Position numbers and translations under genes: made by a program. 64,000 nt of DNA. It comes from Solilutibacter silvestris (GTDB lineage Bacteria > Pseudomonadota > Gammaproteobacteria > Xanthomonadales > Xanthomonadaceae). How positions within the stretch are numbered: the stretch's first letter is position 1; every line of letters starts with the position of its first letter. Location of the stretch: NCBI RefSeq assembly GCF_002895945.1, contig NZ_NPZB01000002.1:682001-746000 (forward strand). The letters are read 5' to 3'. Below the pieces are notes generated by a model. The model was not told where the DNA came from and searched no databases. It was given only the letters and a program-made list of their open reading frames with translations. This document shows positions 56,396 to 64,000 of this stretch, piece after piece.

Positions 56396-59263
56396 TCAGT
56401 CGTTCTTCCCGCCGATTCCCCAGCGTGCCTCGAGGAAGATTGAACGACCATAGGCGTTGTAGTTGCCGGAGTTGTAGGGCTCGCCCGTGTTCCCGGGATA
56501 AGACAAGTCCATGTCCGGGTAGCGGTTGAACAGGTTGTTCGCCAGCAACGACACCTGGAAGTCCTTGGTGACCTTGAAGTTGATGCTTGCGTTGTAGGTA
56601 GTATAGGAACCCAATTTCCCGGCACCCGCGAAGGAATATAGCTTCTTCGCGTCCAAGCCGGCACGGTAGTTCGGCGTGGTTCCGATATAGTCCGCATACA
56701 GTGTTGCCGTGATGCGGTTCTTCGACCATGAAACCGACGCATTGCCCTTGTCGCGCGGGTCGCTGCTGTAGTAGGGGTTGCGGATCAGATCGACCATCGG
56801 ATCGGTCGGGTAGGTCTGCTGGAGATGGCTGACGTTGTGGGTCGCCGAGAGATTGAACTTGAGATCACCCGCGCGGCCCAGGCTTTGGCGGTAGTTCAAC
56901 TCGAGCGTCAACGCGTTCAGCACCTCACGCGCGACATTGACTTTCCCGGCATAAATGCTCTGTACGTTACCGGCTGCACCGCGGTGGATCTGGGCGAAGG
57001 CAGCCTGGCAGGTTCCGGAGGTCGGAGAGAGCGTGCCGGTACCGCCGTTGGCGACGGACGTGCAATTCAACTCGTCAAGCATCAGCTGGTTGACGTTCTG
57101 GGTAGCGACTTCATTGCGGATGTTCCAGTGGTGGTAATCCACACCGATCGAGAACTTGTTCGTCGGTGCCCATACCACGCCGTAGCTCCACACCTTGGCA
57201 GTGATCGGCTGCAGCTGGGAATTGCCCGATGTCTGTCCGAAGTACTGCAAGCTCGAGAAGCGCTGCGGGCAATTGTCGACGTTCCCCGGGCCGAAACCGG
57301 CCCTGTTGCAGTTCAGGTAATCGATCGTCGAGTTGTAGAAGCCGCTGGTGCCCTGGAATTCGTCCGACAGTGTGGGGACCTTGAACGCGGTGCCGTACTT
57401 GCCGCGGAACAGCAGGCTTTCAAACGGACGGAATTCGACGCCCATGGCATAAGTCGACTTGGCCACGCTCTTGCCGCTGACGTTGTAACTGTCATAGCGA
57501 CCGGAGCCGGTCAGGGTCAGCATTTTTGCGACGGGCGCACGCAATTCGGCAGTGACGGCATAACGCGAACGCGAGCCTTGGCCGCTGACGTCGGTGGTTC
57601 CCCAGACCTCGCCATCCATCAGGCGCGGATCCGGGGTATAGGTCCAACCTTGGGTGCCCCATTCTGCCGCGACTGCCACGCCGGCATCGCCGCCGGGGAG
57701 GTGGAACAGAGAGCCGTTGGTGACCTGGCCGCGCAGCATGTTGTCGTAGGTACGACTGTTGGTCCGGGTGTAACCGGTGAAGCTCTGGAAGTCCGCAGGC
57801 GTCATCAAGGTGTAGAACGCAGCGTAGTTCGGCGTGAACACCGGGTAGGCCCCGTACATCGGGTCCAATCCCTGCTGGGGGCCGAGTACGTGTTGTTCGA
57901 ACCACTTTTCGATGGGGCCGGCGAAGCGGTTGAAGCCCAGCGAGGTCAGACGATATGTGTTGTGGGTGAGGCCGAGGTCGTAATCCCAGTTGGAATGTCC
58001 AAAGGTTCCGTTGATGCCGAGCGTGCCCGTATAGGCGATCGACTTGTCCTTGTTCATGGCGTGCTGGAAGCCGCCCATCTCTTCCGGAGCGAAGGCGCGC
58101 TGGAGATTGAGCAGATCACCCGGTACGTTCGGGTCGTAGTAGTAGCCCCATTTCACACTGGTACCCCACCAGGTGAAATTCGATCCGACTGAATAATCCA
58201 CCATCTCGCGGCTGTAGAGATATTCGGCGTACAGCTGCGTGTGGTCGTTGATGTCATAGGTCGCGCGCGTATAAGCCTGCGTGCTGCGCTTGCCGTTCTT
58301 GAGCGTGCGGTAACCGGGTGTGTTGTATGAGCCGCAGTAATGCGTGTCACCGAACCCTGGACGTGTCTGCAAGGCCTCGCTGCCACCGAAAGCGCCCTTC
58401 AGGTTGGCGCAATTTGCTGGATCCATGAAGTTGTAGCTGGTGAACGGGCTATAGACCAGCCAGTCGCGCGAGGCCAGCGGTTTGGCGCCGTTGTATCCAT
58501 GCGTATTGAACTGCTTGGTTAGATCGCGGTCGTAGGCCCAGATCGGGTCGGATTTTTCACCCTGTGCCCCGAACAGCAGGTTGAATTTGCCATTCTTGCT
58601 CGAGAAACCGGTGGCAATGCTGCCGCGCTGCGAGCGGCCACCGCCATCGGAATAATCGCCGATCCGCCCGCTCAGGACAACGCCGGTCATTTTTTTCTTG
58701 AGGATGATATTGATCACGCCTGCGATGGCATCGGATCCATACAAGGAAGACTGGCCGCCCGGCAGCACTTCGATGCGGTCAACCAGATCGGATGGGATGC
58801 CGCTGATGTTGTTGAACACATCCGAGCCGTTGTAGAGCGCCGGATAGTTCGCCATCGGACGACCGTTGATCAGATACTTGGTGTAGCCAGGATTGAGGCC
58901 GAACATGCTGGTGGTCTCGGCGCCTTGAGTAAATGACGCGGAACTCTGGCTGCCCTGCACGCCACCCGTGGCGAACGCTGTGCGCTGCAGTGCGTCCGCG
59001 ACGCTGGTGTAGCCGCGGTTTTGCATGTCCTCTGCGGTGATGGTGAGGACGGGTTTGAATGTTTCCTTTTCCGTCTGGGGGATCAGTGAGCCGGTCACCA
59101 CGATCTTGCCGAGGTCCTTCTTCCCGTCGGAATTTTGGTCCGAGGCCGGTTTGGCCGGAGCAGTGTTCTGCGAGATTGCATCTTGGGCAAAAGACAGGCC
59201 AGGTGTGGCGAGCGCGGCCAGCAAGGCCATGGCAAGCGTATTGCGAGTAGAAACACGACTCAT
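56396..59263 (-). CDS. TonB-dependent outer-membrane receptor
   Basis: 955 residues. Signal peptide (AMALLAALATPGLSFAQ), a Gly/Ser linker, TonB box-like region (GKIVVTGSLI), plug domain (~55-180: LTITAEDMQNRGYTSVADAL, VDRIEVLPGGQSSLYGSDAIAGVINIILKKK) and a ~22-strand barrel ending in an aromatic-rich strand (SIFLEARWGIGG). Takes up an unknown ligand (peptide, sugar or metal complex) using TonB energy. GGGGAGAAG precedes ATG 59263. A decayed paralogue lies downstream. Divergent from mrp. Confidence 0.93.
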   Translation of the reverse strand: MSRVSTRNTLAMALLAALATPGLSFAQDAISQNTAPAKPASDQNSDGKKDLGKIVVTGSLIPQTEKETFKPVLTITAEDMQNRGYTSVADALQRTAFATGGVQGSQSSASFTQGAETTSMFGLNPGYTKYLINGRPMANYPALYNGSDVFNNISGIPSDLVDRIEVLPGGQSSLYGSDAIAGVINIILKKKMTGVVLSGRIGDYSDGGGRSQRGSIATGFSSKNGKFNLLFGAQGEKSDPIWAYDRDLTKQFNTHGYNGAKPLASRDWLVYSPFTSYNFMDPANCANLKGAFGGSEALQTRPGFGDTHYCGSYNTPGYRTLKNGKRSTQAYTRATYDINDHTQLYAEYLYSREMVDYSVGSNFTWWGTSVKWGYYYDPNVPGDLLNLQRAFAPEEMGGFQHAMNKDKSIAYTGTLGINGTFGHSNWDYDLGLTHNTYRLTSLGFNRFAGPIEKWFEQHVLGPQQGLDPMYGAYPVFTPNYAAFYTLMTPADFQSFTGYTRTNSRTYDNMLRGQVTNGSLFHLPGGDAGVAVAAEWGTQGWTYTPDPRLMDGEVWGTTDVSGQGSRSRYAVTAELRAPVAKMLTLTGSGRYDSYNVSGKSVAKSTYAMGVEFRPFESLLFRGKYGTAFKVPTLSDEFQGTSGFYNSTIDYLNCNRAGFGPGNVDNCPQRFSSLQYFGQTSGNSQLQPITAKVWSYGVVWAPTNKFSIGVDYHHWNIRNEVATQNVNQLMLDELNCTSVANGGTGTLSPTSGTCQAAFAQIHRGAAGNVQSIYAGKVNVAREVLNALTLELNYRQSLGRAGDLKFNLSATHNVSHLQQTYPTDPMVDLIRNPYYSSDPRDKGNASVSWSKNRITATLYADYIGTTPNYRAGLDAKKLYSFAGAGKLGSYTTYNASINFKVTKDFQVSLLANNLFNRYPDMDLSYPGNTGEPYNSGNYNAYGRSIFLEARWGIGGKND

Positions 59264-59375
59264 ATAGCTTCTCCCCTTTCGTGACGTTACATTTAGGATG
59301 ATAAATGCGTCAAAATACTCGATTTACCCCCTAAGCCTATCATTAGCTTTAACGTCCAAGAAACATTTGCGTTAT

Positions 59376-60221
59376 ATGGCCCAAATCCCCTCCCACGCCG
59401 TCCAACCCAATCTTTCTCCCGATCCGCGCATCCGCAACATCATCGCGGTCGGCTCCGGCAAGGGCGGAGTCGGCAAATCGACCACAGCCGTGAACCTGGC
59501 GATCGCGTTGTCGCAACTTGGCCTGCGGGTCGGCGTGCTCGACGCCGATGTCTACGGGCCGAGCATCCCGATGATGCTGGGCAGCCGCGAACGACCGGAG
59601 AGTCCGGACAACAAGACGATCGAGCCGTTGCGCGCGCACGGGCTGCAACTGATGTCGATCGGCGCCTTGGTCGATCAGGAGGACACCGCGATGATCTGGC
59701 GCGGTCCGATGGCGACGTCGGCACTGACGCAGTTGTTCGCCGACACGCGCTGGGATGCGCTCGATATCCTGGTGATCGATCTGCCGCCGGGCACGGGCGA
59801 CATCCAGTTGACGCTGGCGCAGAAGATTCCCGTCGCGGGCGCGGTGATCGTCACCACGCCGCAGGACATCGCCACGCTCGATGCGCGCAAGGCGGTGAAG
59901 ATGTTCGAGAAGGTGCAGGTGCCGGTACTCGGCATCGTCGAGAACATGGCGGTGCATGTCTGTAGCAACTGCGGTCATGCCGAGCACATTTTCGGCGAGG
60001 GTGGCGGCGCGAAGATGGCCGAACGTTATGGCGTGCCGCTGCTGGGATCGTTGCCGCTGGACATCCGCATCCGCGAGCAGGGCGATGCCGGGACGCCAGT
60101 GATGGTGGCAGAACCGCAGTCCGGGGTCGGGCAGGCTTATCGTCAGGTGGCGGAGCGTCTGCTGGAAGCGCTGGACAAGCGGCCGCGCGCGCCGATGTCG
60201 ATTTCCGCAACCCTGGTCTGA
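59376..60221 (+). CDS. mrp: Mrp/NBP35-type iron-sulfur cluster carrier ATPase
   Basis: 281 residues. Deviant Walker [50 protein letters not shown] and the cluster-binding CSNCGH are intact. Binds and transfers [4Fe-4S] clusters (ApbC). The N-terminal DUF59 domain of many relatives is absent. ATG 59376 begins where similarity starts. dcd follows 43 bases on. Confidence 0.95.
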   Translation: MAQIPSHAVQPNLSPDPRIRNIIAVGSGKGGVGKSTTAVNLAIALSQLGLRVGVLDADVYGPSIPMMLGSRERPESPDNKTIEPLRAHGLQLMSIGALVDQEDTAMIWRGPMATSALTQLFADTRWDALDILVIDLPPGTGDIQLTLAQKIPVAGAVIVTTPQDIATLDARKAVKMFEKVQVPVLGIVENMAVHVCSNCGHAEHIFGEGGGAKMAERYGVPLLGSLPLDIRIREQGDAGTPVMVAEPQSGVGQAYRQVAERLLEALDKRPRAPMSISATLV

Positions 60222-60264
60222 GTCGCGCCGGTACAATCGACGTCTTTACCTGCCGGACAACCCG

Positions 60265-60846
60265 ATGAGCATCAAGAGCGATCACTGGATCCGCCGAATG
60301 GCCGATCAGCACGGCATGATCGAGCCGTTCGAGGCCGGGCAGGTCAAGTTCCTCAATAAAGGCGGGGCCAACGAGGAGCGCATCGTCAGCTACGGCACGT
60401 CGAGTTACGGCTATGACGTGCGTTGCGCACGCGAGTTCAAGGTGTTCACCAACATCAATTCGACGATTGTCGATCCCAAGCATTTCGACTCGGGCAGCTT
60501 CGTTGATGTGGTCGCCGATCAGTGCATCATTCCGCCGAACTCATTCGCGCTGGCGCGCACGGTCGAGTATTTCCGCATCCCGCGCGACGTACTGGTGGTC
60601 TGCCTTGGCAAGAGCACCTATGCGCGTTGCGGCATCATCGTCAATGTCACGCCGCTGGAACCGGAGTGGGAAGGCCATGTGACGCTGGAATTCAGCAACA
60701 CCACGCCGCTGCCGGCGCGCATCTACGCCAACGAGGGCGTCGCGCAGATGCTGTTCTTCCAGTCGGACGAGGTGTGCGATACCAGCTATCGTGACCGTGG
60801 TGGCAAGTACCAGGGGCAGACTGGCGTCACGTTGCCAAAGACCTGA
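60265..60846 (+). CDS. dcd: dCTP deaminase
   Basis: 193 residues. Deaminates dCTP to dUTP for thymidylate synthesis. [20 protein letters not shown], the catalytic Glu in [20 protein letters not shown], and [12 protein letters not shown] are intact. A TACAAT element about 30 bases upstream suggests its own promoter. Follows mrp, a pairing common in gammaproteobacteria. Confidence 0.97.
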   Translation: MSIKSDHWIRRMADQHGMIEPFEAGQVKFLNKGGANEERIVSYGTSSYGYDVRCAREFKVFTNINSTIVDPKHFDSGSFVDVVADQCIIPPNSFALARTVEYFRIPRDVLVVCLGKSTYARCGIIVNVTPLEPEWEGHVTLEFSNTTPLPARIYANEGVAQMLFFQSDEVCDTSYRDRGGKYQGQTGVTLPKT

Positions 60847-60880
60847 AAATCTGCTGCGCTCGATGCGGGAATGCACGGTG

Positions 60881-61312
60881 ATGGAAGAGTTGCGCGTAGT
60901 AACCGAAAAAGCGGCGTTGGATCTCCCGCTGATCCATCGCTTTCTGTCGCAGCAAACCTATTGGGCCAAGGATATTCCGTTCGCCTTGGTTAAAAAATCG
61001 ATTGAGCATTCCCTATGTTTTGGTGGGTTCGTGGGAAATGACCAGGTTGCATTCGCACGTGTCATTTCCGATTACACGACGTTCGCCAATCTCGTAGACG
61101 TCTTCGTGCTTCCGGAACATCGCGGAAAGGGCTACAGCAAGGCCCTGATGTCCTCTGTCTTCGCGCATCCGGAGCTCCAGGGTTTACGCCGATTCACCTT
61201 GGCAACGGGAGACGCGCATGGGCTGTACGCCCGGTTCGGTTTCGCCGCACCCGCTCATCCGCAAACGCTGATGGAGCGTTATGAGCCAGGTGTCTACGCG
61301 GCTGTCGCTTGA
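60881..61312 (+). CDS. GNAT-family N-acetyltransferase
   Basis: 143 residues. The acetyl-CoA loop VFVLPEHRGKGYSKALMSSV is clear, preceded by VAFARVISDYTTFANLVDV and followed by GLYARFGF. Small-molecule or protein acetylation; substrate unknown. ATG 60881 or ATG 60863 (six extra residues). The gene has more A/T at third codon positions than its neighbours, hinting at acquisition. It ends one base before the convergent HIT gene. Confidence 0.88.
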   Translation: MEELRVVTEKAALDLPLIHRFLSQQTYWAKDIPFALVKKSIEHSLCFGGFVGNDQVAFARVISDYTTFANLVDVFVLPEHRGKGYSKALMSSVFAHPELQGLRRFTLATGDAHGLYARFGFAAPAHPQTLMERYEPGVYAAVA

Positions 61313-61729
61313 CTACATTCGCAGCGGCAATGCGTCGCGCAATGCGCTGATCCGCTCATCCAGTTCCTGTGGCGCATACGGGCGTGATGGCTGGGCGCCC
61401 CATACCGGTTTTGGCCAAGCGGCATCATCGCGAAAGCGCGCGATCACATGCACATGCAGCTGGTTGACCATGTTGCCGAGTGCGGCGATGTTGAGCTTGT
61501 CGGGTTGGAAGATATCGCGCAATGCCTGCGAAGTACTATCGATTTCGTGCCGGAGTCGCGTGCGATCGGCATCGTCGAGATCGAGCAGTTCGCTGGCATT
61601 GGCGACGCGCGGAACGAGGATCAGCCACGGGTAGTTGGCGTCGTTCATCAACAGCACGTCGCAGAGTTGCAGCGGCGCGACGAGGTGCGTGTCCGCGGCC
61701 AATTGCGGGTGAAGGATGAATTCGCTCAT
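61313..61729 (-). CDS. HIT-family protein (histidine-triad nucleotide hydrolase-like)
   Basis: 138 residues. The triad reads NQLHVHVIARF, i.e. QxHxHxI with Gln at the first position as in Fhit/GalT-like and other divergent members. DVLLMNDANYPWLILVPRV and WPKPVWG are characteristic of this bacterial subgroup. Likely hydrolyses nucleotide phosphoramidates or dinucleoside polyphosphates. ATG 61729 overlaps the upstream hydrolase stop by four bases. Confidence 0.9.
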   Translation of the reverse strand: MSEFILHPQLAADTHLVAPLQLCDVLLMNDANYPWLILVPRVANASELLDLDDADRTRLRHEIDSTSQALRDIFQPDKLNIAALGNMVNQLHVHVIARFRDDAAWPKPVWGAQPSRPYAPQELDERISALRDALPLRM

Positions 61730-62391
61730 GCCAGGTGTTCCCGAAAGAATGCCAATGTCTGCGCGTTGGCGCGTGTTGCTGCATTAGCGTGATAGTGCGC
61801 TGGATCGACATCGCGATTGAAAGCATGCCCGGCACCGGGATGAACCTCGATGATGGCCTGCGGCCATGCCGCGCGCTGGCGGTCGATATCGGCGGCAGGC
61901 GTCGATGCATCGTCCGCACCGAAATGGAACAGCATCGGTGCGCGCAATGGTTCGTCGATGAAGCCGACGTTGCGCGCGCCGTAGTAGCTCACGGCTGGCA
62001 GTCCCAGCCGCAGGTTGGCGAGCAGGGCGACGCTGCCGCCCCAGCAGAAGCCGACCACGCCGACCTTGGTCGCGCCTGTTTCGCGCAGGCGCTGAGCCGC
62101 GGCATCGACCAGGTGCGATGCGCGATCGAAGCCAAGTTCGCCGATCAGCGTACGGCCTTGCTGCATGCCCTCACTGTTGTAGGGCAGGTCGATATCGGGT
62201 TCCAGCACGTCGAACAGAGCCGGTGCCAACGCAATGAAACCCTCGCGCGCATAGCGATCGGTGATGTCGCGGATATGCGTGGTGACGCCGAAAATTTCCT
62301 GAATCACGATCAGCCCCATGGTTGAGGGCCGCTGCGGTCGGGCCAGCCAGCCGCCGATGCGGCCGTCCGGGGTGTCGAGTTCGATTTTCAT
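61726..62391 (-). CDS. Dienelactone hydrolase-family protein
   Basis: 221 residues, alpha/beta hydrolase. The nucleophile is Cys in [13 protein letters not shown], as in true dienelactone hydrolases; Asp ([11 protein letters not shown]) and His (HPGAGHAFN) complete the triad; [11 protein letters not shown] holds the conserved Glu. May hydrolyse dienelactones from aromatic degradation or detoxify esters. Divergent from rimO, co-transcribed with HIT. Confidence 0.93.
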   Translation of the reverse strand: MKIELDTPDGRIGGWLARPQRPSTMGLIVIQEIFGVTTHIRDITDRYAREGFIALAPALFDVLEPDIDLPYNSEGMQQGRTLIGELGFDRASHLVDAAAQRLRETGATKVGVVGFCWGGSVALLANLRLGLPAVSYYGARNVGFIDEPLRAPMLFHFGADDASTPAADIDRQRAAWPQAIIEVHPGAGHAFNRDVDPAHYHANAATRANAQTLAFFREHLA

Positions 62392-62419
62392 GGTTTCGGG
62401 GCGTCCGGCGGCGATTCCC

Positions 62420-62425
62420 TATAAT
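62420..62425 (+). promoter_or_regulatory. Consensus -10 element upstream of rimO
   Basis: A perfect TATAAT lies 25 bases before ATG 62451, giving a normal short leader. No clear -35 is seen. Confidence 0.5.
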
Positions 62426-62450
62426 TCCACACCCTGTCCCGGTGGTCCGC

Positions 62451-63782
62451 ATGTCCTTGTCCCAACCCAAAGTCGGTTTCGTCAGCCTCGGCTGCCCCAA
62501 GGCGCTGGTCGATTCGGAGCGCATCCTCACCCAGTTGCGGGTCGAGGGTTACGACCTTGTGCAGGATTACGACGCTGCCGACGTGGTGGTGGTGAACACC
62601 TGCGGCTTCATCGATTCGGCGGTGGCGGAATCGCTGGATGCGATCGGCGAGGCGATGGCCGAGAACGGCAAGGTGATCGTCACCGGTTGCCTAGGCAAGC
62701 GCAGCGAGGTGATCCGCACGGCCTACCCCGATGTGTTGTCGATCAGCGGGCCGCAGGACTACGCCAGCGTGATGGAGGCGGTGCATGTCGCCTTGCCGCC
62801 GCGGCACGATCCCTTCGTCGATGTCGTTCCCGATTACGGCTTGAAGCTGACGCCGAAGCACTACGCCTATCTGAAGATTTCCGAAGGCTGCAACCATCGC
62901 TGCAGTTTCTGCATCATCCCGTCAATGCGCGGTGATCTGGTGTCGCGGCCAGTCGATGATGTGCTGCGCGAAGCCGAGAAGCTGGTGCGTGGCGGCGTCA
63001 AGGAATTGCTGGTCGTGTCGCAGGACACCTCGGCCTACGGCGTCGACATGAAGTACGCCGAACGCGAATGGCATGGCAAGTCGTATGCGACGCGGATGAA
63101 GGCGCTGTGCGAGGGATTGTCGGAACTCGGCGCGTGGACGCGATTGCACTACGTCTATCCGTATCCGCACGTCGACGACGTGATTCCGTTGATGGCGGAG
63201 GGCAAGATCCTTCCTTACCTCGACATTCCGTTCCAACACGCCAGTCCACGCATCCTCAAGTTGATGAAGCGTCCCGGCGCGGTCGACAAGACGCTCGAGC
63301 GCATCCAGCGCTGGAAGGCGATTTGCCCGGAATTGACGATCCGTTCGACCTTCATTGTCGGCTTCCCGGGCGAGACCGAAGCGGAGTTCGAGGAGTTGCT
63401 GGATTTCCTCGAGGCAGCGCAACTCGATCGCGTCGGTGCGTTCGCCTATTCGCCGGTGGAAGGCGCGGCCGCGAATGCGTTGCCCGATGCGTTGCCGGAA
63501 GAGGTGAAGCAGGAACGGCTGGCGCGTTTCATGGACGTGCAGGCAGCGATTTCCGAAGCGAAACTGGCCGACAAGGTCGGCACGGTGCAGGAATGCATCG
63601 TCGATGCGATAGATGGCGAACTGGCGATCGCGCGTTCGAAAGCCGACGCGCCGGAAATCGACGGGCTGGTCCAGATCCAGGATGGTTTCGAGGCCGGCCT
63701 GAAGCCAGGCGATTTCGTCTCGGTGCAGATCATGGGCAGCGATGAGCACGATCTGTACGGGGAAGTGGTTTACAACGATTGA
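62451..63782 (+). CDS. rimO: Ribosomal protein S12 methylthiotransferase
   Basis: 443 residues. Radical-SAM methylthiotransferase modifying Asp88/89 of S12. An N-terminal UPF0004 domain with three Cys ([28 protein letters not shown]), the radical-SAM motif [11 protein letters not shown], and a C-terminal TRAM domain (~375-440) are present. ATG 62451 fits the family N terminus. Confidence 0.97.
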   Translation: MSLSQPKVGFVSLGCPKALVDSERILTQLRVEGYDLVQDYDAADVVVVNTCGFIDSAVAESLDAIGEAMAENGKVIVTGCLGKRSEVIRTAYPDVLSISGPQDYASVMEAVHVALPPRHDPFVDVVPDYGLKLTPKHYAYLKISEGCNHRCSFCIIPSMRGDLVSRPVDDVLREAEKLVRGGVKELLVVSQDTSAYGVDMKYAEREWHGKSYATRMKALCEGLSELGAWTRLHYVYPYPHVDDVIPLMAEGKILPYLDIPFQHASPRILKLMKRPGAVDKTLERIQRWKAICPELTIRSTFIVGFPGETEAEFEELLDFLEAAQLDRVGAFAYSPVEGAAANALPDALPEEVKQERLARFMDVQAAISEAKLADKVGTVQECIVDAIDGELAIARSKADAPEIDGLVQIQDGFEAGLKPGDFVSVQIMGSDEHDLYGEVVYND

Positions 63783-63850
63783 CTCCTCGCACGCGCTGGC
63801 TTTAGGTCTTCGCGAAAGCACATCGCCCGGCTGTGCGCCTTTAGCGGTTA

Positions 63851-63933
63851 TCCGCAGTGGTCGACACGCCGTGAATCCGTCCATGGAGGCTCAGCCGCCG
63901 CATCCATGCGGCGGAATGGTCGGCCACTGCGGA
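63851..63933. repeat. Nested inverted-repeat element (intergenic palindrome)
   Basis: Outer arms TCCGCAGTGG and CCACTGCGGA enclose an inner perfect 9-bp palindrome with a CC loop (CCGCCGCAT / ATGCGGCGG, 63895-63914). The 218-base tail of the window after rimO holds no gene; a further TGGCTTT/AAAGCCA hairpin lies near 63958-63982. The CATCCATG core repeats that of 36115-36136. Confidence 0.65.
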
Positions 63934-64000
63934 CGAACCGCACGGCGCTGCCGGTGGTGGCTTTCAAGACTCTTTAAAGCCATAACACGCGCGCGGCAAG

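Noticed and set aside
56268-56742. Two overlapping frames over the end of the TonB receptor
   Set aside because: They are out-of-frame readings of the intact receptor's 3' end and its terminator.

Overview
The window is GC-rich, compact, fully bacterial chromosome. It most resembles a gammaproteobacterium of the Lysobacteraceae (Xanthomonadaceae), close to Lysobacter, Luteimonas or Thermomonas. The evidence is an effector with a Xanthomonas-type XVIPCD tail at the left edge, a kynurenine-degradation gene set, a long TonB-dependent receptor with a decayed paralogue, a MutL with an endonuclease motif, and many genes that appear to be transcribed without a 5' leader. No insertion sequence, prophage, CRISPR array or rRNA gene was seen, and no stretch above 300 bases lacks a gene.

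Layout. 1-1.8 kb: truncated glycoside-hydrolase-19-like/XVIPCD effector, then rluF. 1.8-9.5 kb: one long leftward gene string running from asnS through two small genes into a kynurenine lower-pathway cluster (SDR, aminomuconate-semialdehyde dehydrogenase, a ChaN-like exported protein, beta-carbonic anhydrase, RidA-type deaminase, 3-hydroxyanthranilate dioxygenase). 9.6-15.4 kb: iscA, rpsF-rpsR-rplI, dnaB, a leftward pentapeptide/VOC/MarR insert, alr. 15.4-19.9 kb: ECF sigma factor with a membrane partner, and a divergent GAF-GAF-GGDEF-EAL protein. 19.9-30 kb: ALDH, xseA, ispG, PAP2 phosphatase, an exported NTF2-like protein, an EamA transporter, murB, pyrD, an ALDH7, tRNA-Arg(CCU). 30-36 kb: thiD, DUF1275, phoH2, bcp, gcvR, dapA, a BamC-like lipoprotein, fdxA. 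36-44.5 kb: palindromic repeats, tRNA-Glu(CUC), pcnB-folK-panB-panC-panD-pgi, then a GT-C transferase with a PIG-L deacetylase. 44.5-52.7 kb: queG, nnrD, tsaE, ami, mutL (the E. coli order), a GumN-like protein and a TPR-sulfotransferase. 52.7-64 kb: rnfB-like, metG, DUF2147, TonB-receptor remnant, full TonB receptor, mrp, dcd, GNAT, HIT, dienelactone hydrolase, rimO, and a terminal inverted-repeat element.

How parts work together. The leftward cluster supplies ring cleavage of 3-hydroxyanthranilate and later aminomuconate steps, with a CO2-handling enzyme embedded; the intermediate decarboxylase (ACMSD) is not in the window. folK, panB, panC and panD supply folate and pantothenate; pyrD, thiD and ispG serve other core pathways. 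Many junctions are four-base ATGA/GTGA overlaps, implying translational coupling. The most novel-looking signals are regulatory: a recurring -10 element placed 6-7 bases before ATG, an 18-codon leader ORF overlapping a TTG-started pcnB, and two sets of divergent promoters that share or interlock their elements.
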